A DNA stretch of 27,479 bases from an uncultured Lachnospiraceae bacterium (GTDB lineage Bacteria; Bacillota; Clostridia; Lachnospirales; Lachnospiraceae): contig CAJTKA010000045.1 in NCBI GenBank assembly GCA_910576815.1, forward strand, positions 1 through 27,479, read 5' to 3'. A program made the position numbers and the translations under genes. Each line of letters starts with the position of its first letter. Positions within the stretch are counted from its first letter, which is position 1. The notes below the pieces were generated by a model that was not told the origin of the DNA, searched no databases, and worked only from the letters and a program-made list of their open reading frames with translations. Below, piece by piece: positions 16,174 through 23,000 of this stretch.

Positions 16174-16286
16174 AGAGAATGCCGTTTTTGGGCATTCTCT
16201 CAGGTGAAACTTAGTGCTTCGAAAGCAGCTATGCTGCTTTTGCGAATGCAGCCTCTGCTGCGAGTGGCTAGAAGCACTTTTCACCT
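16174..16286 (-). other. structured intercistronic region between permease and response regulator
   Basis: A stem of AGGTGAAAAGTGCTTC (16271-16286) with GAAGCACTAAGTTTCACCT (16202-16220) closes a region holding two more hairpins: GCAGC/GCTGC (16248-16261) and AAAGCAGC/GCTGCTTT (16222-16240). The whole would fold as a three-way junction. A separate 10-bp stem, AGAGAATGCC/GGCATTCTCT (16174-16200), follows. The outer stem starts at the permease stop codon. No T-run follows, so simple termination is unlikely. Confidence 0.65.
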
Positions 16287-17145
16287 ACCCTTTAACAGCC
16301 CCCGCAATCATACCCTTGATGATCTGCTTCTGCAGGCAGCAGTACACGACGATAACGGGAACGATGATGAGCGCCACCACAGCCGCCATCATGCCGTAGT
16401 CGGTTCCCTCCTTGGCGCTGATGTTATTTAACATCATGGTGATACTGTACATATCCGGCCTTCTCAGGAAGAAGGACTGCGTGAACAGGTCATTGTAGCT
16501 CCACAGGAAGGAGAAGATCGCCACCGTCGCAAAGGAAGGTTTCGTCAGCGGCATGACCACCTTAAAGTAGATCTGAAACGCATTGCAGCCTTCCATATAA
16601 GCCGCCTCCTCAAGCTCTATGGGCAGTCCCTTGATATAACCTGTCAAAACCACCATCGCAAAGGCCATATTGCCTGCCACCTGCGGTAAAATGACGGACA
16701 GCATGTTAAGGAACCAGCTTCCCGTACCGGCAATGCCCCATCGAAATTCCAACCGGAATACCGAAATGACCGTAGCAAAGGCCGGGAACATCATAGCGCC
16801 GACTACCAGGGAATTGATGAAACTCGACCCCGGAAACTTATATCTGGCAAGAGCATAAGCTCCCATACCTGCAAGCAGTACCACCATCAGCGCCACCATG
16901 GTGGAGATAAACAGACTGTTTTTATAAGCGCCGAAAATATCCGTCGTCTCGAAAGCTTTGCGGAAGTTCGCCGTCGTGAACAGATCACCGACCGGCAGGG
17001 CAAAGGAGTTTGAAAGGATCTTATCCTTGGCCTTGAAGGAGTTTTGCAGCACCCAGATGATCGGATAGACCGTTGTGATCGCCCACATAATCAAAATCGC
17101 ATACACCACGGCCAATCCGGGTGAAAACATTTTTTTCTTAGTCAT
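16285..17145 (-). CDS. carbohydrate ABC transporter permease (MalG type)
   Basis: A 286-residue inner-membrane permease with six predicted hydrophobic helices. The first begins near GLAVVYAILIMWAITTVYPI and the last near MMAAVVALIIVPVIVVYCC. The EAA loop that contacts the ATPase reads LEEAAYMEGCNAFQIYFKVV, followed by MPLTKPS. AAGGAGG precedes the ATG. It lies 15 nt after the partner permease and ends at the outer stem of the structured region 16202-16286. It should pair with the MalF-type permease and the lipoprotein upstream. No ATPase gene is found in this locus, as in many Firmicute CUT1 systems served by a shared MsmX-type ATPase. The substrate is inferred from the neighbours to be a GlcNAc disaccharide. 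Confidence 0.94.
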   Translation of the reverse strand: MTKKKMFSPGLAVVYAILIMWAITTVYPIIWVLQNSFKAKDKILSNSFALPVGDLFTTANFRKAFETTDIFGAYKNSLFISTMVALMVVLLAGMGAYALARYKFPGSSFINSLVVGAMMFPAFATVISVFRLEFRWGIAGTGSWFLNMLSVILPQVAGNMAFAMVVLTGYIKGLPIELEEAAYMEGCNAFQIYFKVVMPLTKPSFATVAIFSFLWSYNDLFTQSFFLRRPDMYSITMMLNNISAKEGTDYGMMAAVVALIIVPVIVVYCCLQKQIIKGMIAGAVKG

Positions 17146-17160
17146 AGCGCATCCCTCCTT

Positions 17161-18048
17161 CTAATAATCTTTTTCTTTGAAAATCGCGTTGACAACTTTT
17201 GCCAGCACCACACCAAGCACTACGATCAGCACCGCCAGCGCCGCACCGTAATCCACGTTCTTGGTCTCCATCGTCTGATAGTACATGTACGTACCGGTCA
17301 GGAACGTCGTCTTCAGCGGCATCCCTTTCGGGAACATTACCCAGGGCAGATCGAATACCTTGAGTGCTCCGGTAACTGCCAAAACACTACAGGTGCAGAT
17401 CACGTTGTGAAGCAGGGGTATCGATATGTAGCGCACCCGCTGCAGGGTCGTTGCCCCGTCAATCCTGGCTGCCTCATAGAGTTCATCTGAAATATTATTA
17501 AGCCCCGTGACCAGGATCACAAAATAAAATCCCACATACTGCCACATGACAGGCGCCATCATCGTAATCAGGGCGATCCCCTCTGCCTTCCAGTCTGTCA
17601 GGTTCTGTTTCCCCAGCGCCTCCAAAAACTGATTGACCATGCCCTTGTCGTAGAGAAAGATCAGATTGAACATCAGACCCAAGGCTGTGGCGGAGATCAC
17701 GATGGGGAAGAAAAACACGGTTCTGAAAAACTGCTTTCCTCTACTGATATTGTCCACCATCAGCGCCAGCACAATGGCGATTCCCACCTGTCCTACCAAC
17801 GTCACAAGCATCATAATGATTGTATTCTTTACGGAGGTCCACACATGCGGATCGTGCAGCATCTCCTCGTAATTCGTATACCATGGCGTGTTAAATTCCG
17901 TTGCTGCCGCCCCCAGCTGTTTCAGCTGCATAAAGCTGTTGATGATATTCTTGAAAAACGGATAGTAAAGCAGCACTACCATGAACAGAAATGCCGGAAA
18001 CAAAAACACCAGCGCCGGCTTTTTATTGCGATAAATATTTGCTCCCAT
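17161..18048 (-). CDS. carbohydrate ABC transporter permease (MalF/LplB type)
   Basis: A 295-residue inner-membrane permease. Hydrophobic segments include ALVFLFPAFLFMVVLLYY, TIIMMLVTLVGQVGIAIVLA and ALAVLIVVLGVVLAKVV. The EAA loop reads YEAARIDGATTLQRVRYIS, followed by IPLL. The frame opens at 18072, but AAGGAGG sits 6-7 nt before the ATG at 18046-18048 (MGANIYRNKK), so that start is chosen. It is the first of two permease genes, 85 nt after the solute-binding protein gene, with a strong hairpin in that gap (18085-18113). Confidence 0.94.
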   Translation of the reverse strand: MGANIYRNKKPALVFLFPAFLFMVVLLYYPFFKNIINSFMQLKQLGAAATEFNTPWYTNYEEMLHDPHVWTSVKNTIIMMLVTLVGQVGIAIVLALMVDNISRGKQFFRTVFFFPIVISATALGLMFNLIFLYDKGMVNQFLEALGKQNLTDWKAEGIALITMMAPVMWQYVGFYFVILVTGLNNISDELYEAARIDGATTLQRVRYISIPLLHNVICTCSVLAVTGALKVFDLPWVMFPKGMPLKTTFLTGTYMYYQTMETKNVDYGAALAVLIVVLGVVLAKVVNAIFKEKDY

Positions 18049-18084
18049 AAGCCACCTCCTTGCACCTTTCAAACATTGTTTTCA

Positions 18085-18113
18085 AAAGAGGCAGGGTGAT
18101 CCCCTGCCCCTTT
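18085..18113 (-). other. hairpin between solute-binding protein and permease genes
   Basis: On the minus strand AAAGGGGCAGGG pairs with CCCTGCCTCTTT over 12 bp (one G-U pair) around a five-base loop. TGAAAAC follows, with only four T at the stem end, so full termination is unlikely. It fits the known use of such hairpins to stabilise the upstream binding-protein mRNA and lower permease expression. Confidence 0.75.
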
Positions 18114-18133
18114 CAAATACTCCCCTGTATCAT

Positions 18134-19564
18134 TTACTGATTGTGATAAATCTCAAGTCCTTCCGCTACTGCATCCTCAGCTGCCACTCTGCCTGTCACG
18201 ATCTCAGGCATACCGTCGAAGGTCGATACGCGGCAGTCGCCTGAAAAGATATCCTGCATCACGCCTGTAAGAGATGTTGCACCTGCCATCATGTCCATTG
18301 CCTTGACCTGCAGGATGTTAAACTGTGCGGGATCAACATCCGGCGCATTCTTGAGTGCGGATGCACCGTGCTGCGCAAACTTGGGAACCAGCTCGTCAGA
18401 AGTCATATGCTGTACAAAGTCCACTGCTGCTGCTCTCTTTTCCGGGTCGTCCCATGCCTTTCTTGTAATAAAGTAGCCGGAGGTAAGACCGCCGATCAGA
18501 TCGGTTGCCTTTCTGTCACCCTTGCCGGGTACATAGGTCACGTCAAACTTATCCAGTTTTTCCACATCCAGTGTTGCCGGATCGTTGGGGTCAGACTGGC
18601 ACGCGCCCACGATACCGCCTACTTTCCAGGAACCGTCAAGCAGGAATGCTGCCTTGCCTTCCGTGAACATTGCGAAGGTCTCGTCGTCCGTCGCGGAGAG
18701 TGTATTCTCCGGGAAGTAACCCAGCTCATACAGCTCCTTAATGTCGTTCATACCTGCTACCCATGTCTGACCGATCTCGTCACCCGCGTTCTCCGGGATT
18801 TCCAGATGAGTTGCCGGGGACTGGTTGTTAAAGATCGCGAACTCCCACCAGTAATGCGGGATGTTGCCAAGCGCTGCTGCAATCGGTGCATAGCCTGCTG
18901 CCTTGATTTTTTCGCAGTCCGCCTTGAACTGATCCATGGTATAGTCAGCGCCGGGCTTTGCTACGCCTGCTGCTTCCAGGACCTCCATGTTTACAAACAT
19001 CGCTTCCCAGATCCCGTTTGCCGGTACTGCGTATCTCTTGCCATCCACCAAAGATGCGGGAATCAGATCGTCGTTCATGTTGGAAGCGTAATCCGGATAC
19101 TCTGCTCTGATCTCATCGATGGGAACTACCTTGCCCGCCTCGATGAAGCTGTTGGAGTCTGCCCCGTTGAAGAAGAACAGTACATCCGGCTCAGAACCGG
19201 TCTCAAAGTCTGTTGCCACTCTCGCCTTGAAGGTTTCATCCGCTGTTGCGGAGGTATCAACGATCGAATTGCCTGTTTTGGCCTCCCAATCTTTGACTGC
19301 ATCCTTGTAGTTTTGTGCGTTGGTGTCCTCACCGGCAAATGTGGTGGTCACTACCAGCTCTACAGGACCTGCCGATGCTGCCGGTTCTGCCGCAGGAGCA
19401 TCCTGTCCTGCATCGGCTGCAGGCGCCTCTTCTTTTGTTGCCGTCGACCCTGCCGCGTTATCGCTGCTTCCGGTGTTTCCTGTGTTTCCACTGTTACCGC
19501 ATGCGGTCATGGATAATACCATGGCGCCTGCCAGCATTGCTGCCATCATTCTTTTTTTCATCAT
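18134..19564 (-). CDS. sugar ABC transporter solute-binding lipoprotein
   Basis: A 476-residue family 1 extracellular binding protein. The signal sequence MMKKRMMAAMLAGAMVLSM leads to a lipobox with Cys22 (SMTACGN), so the mature protein is a lipoprotein on the outer face of the membrane. Residues 23-65 are a Gly/Ser/Ala/Thr/Pro-rich linker. The body has LVVTTTFAGEDTNAQNYKDA, DVLFFFNGADSN, GKAAFLLDGSWKVGG and GGLTSGYFITRKAW, which are typical of CUT1 binding proteins. GGAGG lies 8 nt before the first ATG. It is followed by two permease genes. The locus suggests it binds N,N'-diacetylchitobiose or a related GlcNAc oligosaccharide, but this is inference from the neighbours. Confidence 0.94.
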   Translation of the reverse strand: MMKKRMMAAMLAGAMVLSMTACGNSGNTGNTGSSDNAAGSTATKEEAPAADAGQDAPAAEPAASAGPVELVVTTTFAGEDTNAQNYKDAVKDWEAKTGNSIVDTSATADETFKARVATDFETGSEPDVLFFFNGADSNSFIEAGKVVPIDEIRAEYPDYASNMNDDLIPASLVDGKRYAVPANGIWEAMFVNMEVLEAAGVAKPGADYTMDQFKADCEKIKAAGYAPIAAALGNIPHYWWEFAIFNNQSPATHLEIPENAGDEIGQTWVAGMNDIKELYELGYFPENTLSATDDETFAMFTEGKAAFLLDGSWKVGGIVGACQSDPNDPATLDVEKLDKFDVTYVPGKGDRKATDLIGGLTSGYFITRKAWDDPEKRAAAVDFVQHMTSDELVPKFAQHGASALKNAPDVDPAQFNILQVKAMDMMAGATSLTGVMQDIFSGDCRVSTFDGMPEIVTGRVAAEDAVAEGLEIYHNQ

Positions 19565-19629
19565 ACCCTTATCCTCCCTTTCGTTTTCCGTACAGATCGT
19601 TTTCGTCTGTGGTTGTTGTTTATGTACTT

Positions 19630-19658
19630 ATCATACTCCGTAAGGGAGAAAGCGAAAA
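19630..19658 (-). promoter_or_regulatory. possible internal promoter for the binding-protein gene
   Basis: On the minus strand TTTTCG (19653-19658) and TATGAT (19630-19635) are separated by 17 nt, 66 nt before the ATG of the solute-binding protein. The -35 is poor. A promoter here would let the transporter be expressed apart from the histidine kinase gene. Confidence 0.4.
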
Positions 19659-19684
19659 TTGTTGGGATTGTTCTTTTTTGCCTT

Positions 19685-21475
19685 TTATTGTTCGCTTGGC
19701 ACAGCCATTTTGAGCAAAATTGTGCTGACCGTGTATTCTGTCTCATTTCCGCTTATATATAATCCACAATCCGATCCGTATAACATCTTTATTCTTCGGT
19801 CAACATTACGGATTCCCAGACTGACACGTGTCTCTTTTGACAACTCGACGTCCTGTGACAGGATCCTGTCGATCCTCTCCCTGTCCTCCTTCGTCAAATG
19901 TCCGTTATCCTCCACCTCAATGCAAAGATAGCCGTCCTCCCGCCTGGACAGTCTGAGTTCCAGTCTGCCCTGCTCGGTGATATCCATGCCATGCTCCACC
20001 GCGTTCTCCACAATGGGCTGGATGATCAGCCTGGGCACCTGCACCCGCAAAAGCCTCTCGTCGATCTGCTTCGTACAACTGAATTTGGAACCAAACCGCT
20101 GAGAAATAATATACAAATAGGCATCCGCATAGACCATTTCATCTGCAACCGTATGAAACTGCTCCTCCTTACGGTTCATGGTTGCCTCGAGCATGGTGGA
20201 AAGCGCCTCGATCATCCCGCTCACCTTTTGGTTTCCATTCAAGCGTGCCTCCCAATTGATGGCTTCCAGCGTATTATTCAAAAAATGCGGGTTGATCTGG
20301 GACTGCAGCGCCATGATCTTTGCGTCCCGCAAGGCGATCTCCTCCAGATATATCCTGTCAAACTGGCTCTTGAGCCGGCTGGACATGTGGTTGAAAGAGT
20401 CTTTCATATGATAAAATTCCTCGTTATCCTCCTCGTTCACGATCTGTATACCAAGATTACCTTCCCTGACCGCATTGGCCGCCGCCATCAGCTCGCGTAA
20501 GGGAACCGTTACCTTTTTATGGAAGAAACGCATCATCTGAACGATCAGCGGTATCATAAAAATAAGCAGGATCAAAAAGACATACTGCATGGCCTCCATC
20601 TCGGCATACGTCACATGATTGTCAAGGGACACCAGAAGCACCATCGTCCCACCATACATCTGAACTTTACGATAAGCATGAGAATATCCGCCGCGCCTGA
20701 ACTCATAAACCGTGCTGCGCTCTCCCATTACCTCCTCGATGTGCGCATAACTGTGTGCTTGGGAATTTTGTACCTCCGCCCGGTTACCGGGCACAAGCAG
20801 TTCTCCGTTCCAGTAGAGAGCGGCGTCCGCATAGCCCCAGATTCCCCGATAACTTTTCATCAGTGACTCCTGATCCAGTTCCAAAGCCAGTACCGCGTAG
20901 GGGACAAACTTGGAAGTCACCAGATTCCTGACCATATAGATCCTGCCCTCGATCCCTACCAGCGTCGTTCCCGTATCGAGCGTCTTTGCCACTTCCAATA
21001 TTTTTTCCTGTGCGCCTGCGCGGAAGAAACGGATATCCTGATAGGTGCCGCCGTTACTCTCGTTCAAGGCATAATAACAGCTCGCCGGCTCATTTAACAC
21101 AATCAGCTCCGCGGTCCTGCAGTTGTCATCGTAAGCATACTGCTGCCGCAGGAATTTCTCCACATTGTTGCGAAACTCCGTGCGGTCCTCCTCCCCCAAA
21201 TACTGCCTGTAATACTTCGATATCATTGCCATATAGGAAGCATTCTTGGAGGCTGTCTCACAGTCCTTGAGCTGGATCTGCATGATCTCCAATGTCTTGT
21301 CCACCGAAGATTGAATGGTCTGCTCTACCTGGCTGAGCGCATTTTTCGTCATCAGCACAATGACGAAAAGAATCATGATAAGTAACGGCAAAAACCACCC
21401 AAACACGAGCCGCCTTATCATGCTCCATCTGAGTGATTTTTTCCGTCTGTGTTTTTCCACAGCCTTATTTGTCAT
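19685..21475 (-). CDS. sensor histidine kinase (YesM-like)
   Basis: A 596-residue membrane sensor. TM1 is at about 24-43 (FGWFLPLLIMILFVIVLM) and TM2 at about 298-316. The ~250 residues between them form an extracellular sensor domain of the Cache/dCACHE kind. A HAMP region follows (317-372, VTVPLRELMAAANAV). The kinase core is of the His_kinase/YesM type with His397 in LQSQINPHFLNNTLEAINW, and the ATP-binding N-box is IVENAVEHGM. The start ATG at 21475 lies 36 nt after the phosphohexomutase gene, and GGAGGG is 13 nt away, which is rather long. It probably senses the transported sugar, perhaps via the binding protein, and acts on the response regulator at 15286-16071. Confidence 0.94.
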   Translation of the reverse strand: MTNKAVEKHRRKKSLRWSMIRRLVFGWFLPLLIMILFVIVLMTKNALSQVEQTIQSSVDKTLEIMQIQLKDCETASKNASYMAMISKYYRQYLGEEDRTEFRNNVEKFLRQQYAYDDNCRTAELIVLNEPASCYYALNESNGGTYQDIRFFRAGAQEKILEVAKTLDTGTTLVGIEGRIYMVRNLVTSKFVPYAVLALELDQESLMKSYRGIWGYADAALYWNGELLVPGNRAEVQNSQAHSYAHIEEVMGERSTVYEFRRGGYSHAYRKVQMYGGTMVLLVSLDNHVTYAEMEAMQYVFLILLIFMIPLIVQMMRFFHKKVTVPLRELMAAANAVREGNLGIQIVNEEDNEEFYHMKDSFNHMSSRLKSQFDRIYLEEIALRDAKIMALQSQINPHFLNNTLEAINWEARLNGNQKVSGMIEALSTMLEATMNRKEEQFHTVADEMVYADAYLYIISQRFGSKFSCTKQIDERLLRVQVPRLIIQPIVENAVEHGMDITEQGRLELRLSRREDGYLCIEVEDNGHLTKEDRERIDRILSQDVELSKETRVSLGIRNVDRRIKMLYGSDCGLYISGNETEYTVSTILLKMAVPSEQ

Positions 21476-21510
21476 ACAGTTTATGATACCCTCCGTTTTT
21501 TCTTATCTTA

Positions 21511-22923
21511 TCATAAGCCCAGATAATCCTCAAACACCTTGCAGAACGCCGCTGCATCCTGTTTCTCCTTCATTTCGCAAAAGATGCGCAGGAGCGGTTC
21601 CGTGCCGGAGAATCTGACGGAGATCCAGCCGCCGTCCTTTAAGTAAACCTTTAAGCCGTCCAGATAGGAAACCTTTTCCACCTCGCAGGGAATCTGCGGC
21701 AGTTCCTTATCCACCAGCAGCTGTTTCAGAATAGCCTCTTTCTTCTGGGGACTGAAGCGGTAATCCCGCTCCTCCAGCGCCATACCGCCAAACTCTTTGC
21801 GAATGGTCTCCATGATCTCGGAAAGCTTCATGCCGGTCACCGCGATCATCTCCACCAAAAGCGCGGAGGCGTAAATGCCGTCCTTACCCTTGATGTGTCC
21901 TCTCACTGCCATGCCGCCGGAGGACTCGCCGCCGATGATGGCTTCTTCCTCAAACATCTTGGCCGAGATATGTTTGAAGCCCACAGGCACCTCGTAGCAC
22001 TGTTCCCCGAAGCTCTCCGCCACCCTATCAAGCAGATGGGTGGTACAGATATTTCTCACTGCCGGGCCGTGCCAGCCCTTATATTTCACCAGATAGTAGT
22101 ACAGCAGCACCAGAATATCGTTGGGATGCAGGAAATTCCCCTGGTCGTCGATCACGCCGATCCGGTCCGCGTCGCCGTCCGTGGCAAGACCCAGGTCGCA
22201 GCGTCTGTCGATCACATAATTTTGCAGCGCACGCAGCGTCTCCGCCGTAGGCGCGGGAAGCTTGCCCCCGAAAAGCGTATCGTGCCTCTCATGGATGGTC
22301 TCCACCTCGCATCTTGCCGTCATCAGGATCGTTTTTAAGGAAGTCTCACTCACCCCGTACATGGGGTCAAGCACAATGCGAAGCCCCCGCTTTTTGATCT
22401 GATCCATATCCACCGTGTCGATGATACTGTCCAGATATTCGTTGAGCGGGTAGATCTCCTCGATCAGCCCCTTCTCAATACCTTCCGCGTAGCTCATCTC
22501 GTCCACGGGAATGTCCGTCACCTCGTTGATGTAGCGCTCGATATCCGCCGTCTGCACCTCGTCCGCGTCGCGCCCGCCAAAGGTGAATACCTTAATGCCG
22601 TTGTAGATTGCCGGATTATGGCTTGCGGTGATCATCATGCCGTAGTGGTACTCATGCTTCATCACATAGAACATGACAAGCGGCGTGGGCGCCGATTTGT
22701 TGATGAGGCCGGCCTTGATCCCTTCCGCCGCAAAGACCTGCGCCGCCCACTGCATCGCCTCCTTGGAAAGGAAGCGCCTGTCATAACCGAGCACAATGCC
22801 CTCCTTTTCTACCTTTTCTTCCCGCATCTTATCGCAGATTGCCCTCGATAAAATTTGGATGTTTTCTTTTGTAAACTCATCTCCGATCACGGCTCTCCAG
22901 CCGCCCGTTCCAAACTTGATCAT
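21511..22923 (-). CDS. phosphohexomutase (phosphoglucomutase/phosphomannomutase family)
   Basis: A 470-residue alpha-D-phosphohexomutase. The phosphoserine loop is MITASHNPAIYNG with Ser101. The metal site is DGDADR (249-254). The sugar-binding loop is GGESSGG (331-337). The C-terminal phosphate-binding loop is SVRFSGTEPLLRIF. AAGGAGG precedes the ATG. It lies 77 nt after the GH94 phosphorylase gene and 36 nt before the kinase gene. The sequence alone does not fix the sugar. In this position it very likely converts GlcNAc-1-P from the phosphorylase into GlcNAc-6-P for NagA, as a mutase does in the described Vibrio chitobiose pathway. Glucose-1-P or mannose-1-P remain possible substrates. Confidence 0.92.
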   Translation of the reverse strand: MIKFGTGGWRAVIGDEFTKENIQILSRAICDKMREEKVEKEGIVLGYDRRFLSKEAMQWAAQVFAAEGIKAGLINKSAPTPLVMFYVMKHEYHYGMMITASHNPAIYNGIKVFTFGGRDADEVQTADIERYINEVTDIPVDEMSYAEGIEKGLIEEIYPLNEYLDSIIDTVDMDQIKKRGLRIVLDPMYGVSETSLKTILMTARCEVETIHERHDTLFGGKLPAPTAETLRALQNYVIDRRCDLGLATDGDADRIGVIDDQGNFLHPNDILVLLYYYLVKYKGWHGPAVRNICTTHLLDRVAESFGEQCYEVPVGFKHISAKMFEEEAIIGGESSGGMAVRGHIKGKDGIYASALLVEMIAVTGMKLSEIMETIRKEFGGMALEERDYRFSPQKKEAILKQLLVDKELPQIPCEVEKVSYLDGLKVYLKDGGWISVRFSGTEPLLRIFCEMKEKQDAAAFCKVFEDYLGL

Positions 22924-23000
22924 AGGATACCCTCCTTTTTCCTGTCGCGGCTCAAACCCGCCTGTTTCTCCTTCCAGCCCGCCGCATCCTCTGTTTCTAT

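Noticed and set aside
16096..16284. Possible 62-codon gene between permease and response regulator
   Set aside because: The stretch is explained by nested hairpins, and the frame lacks a ribosome site and any protein features.
18368..19516. Plus-strand open frame of 382 codons opposite the binding-protein gene
   Set aside because: It is Cys- and Arg-rich, has no recognisable motif or ribosome site, and is antisense to a well supported lipoprotein gene.
19575..19610. Two AAAACG repeats and a cre-like stretch in the binding-protein leader
   Set aside because: The repeats are six bases long and A-rich, and the cre match has three mismatches at the edges. Chance is a fair explanation.
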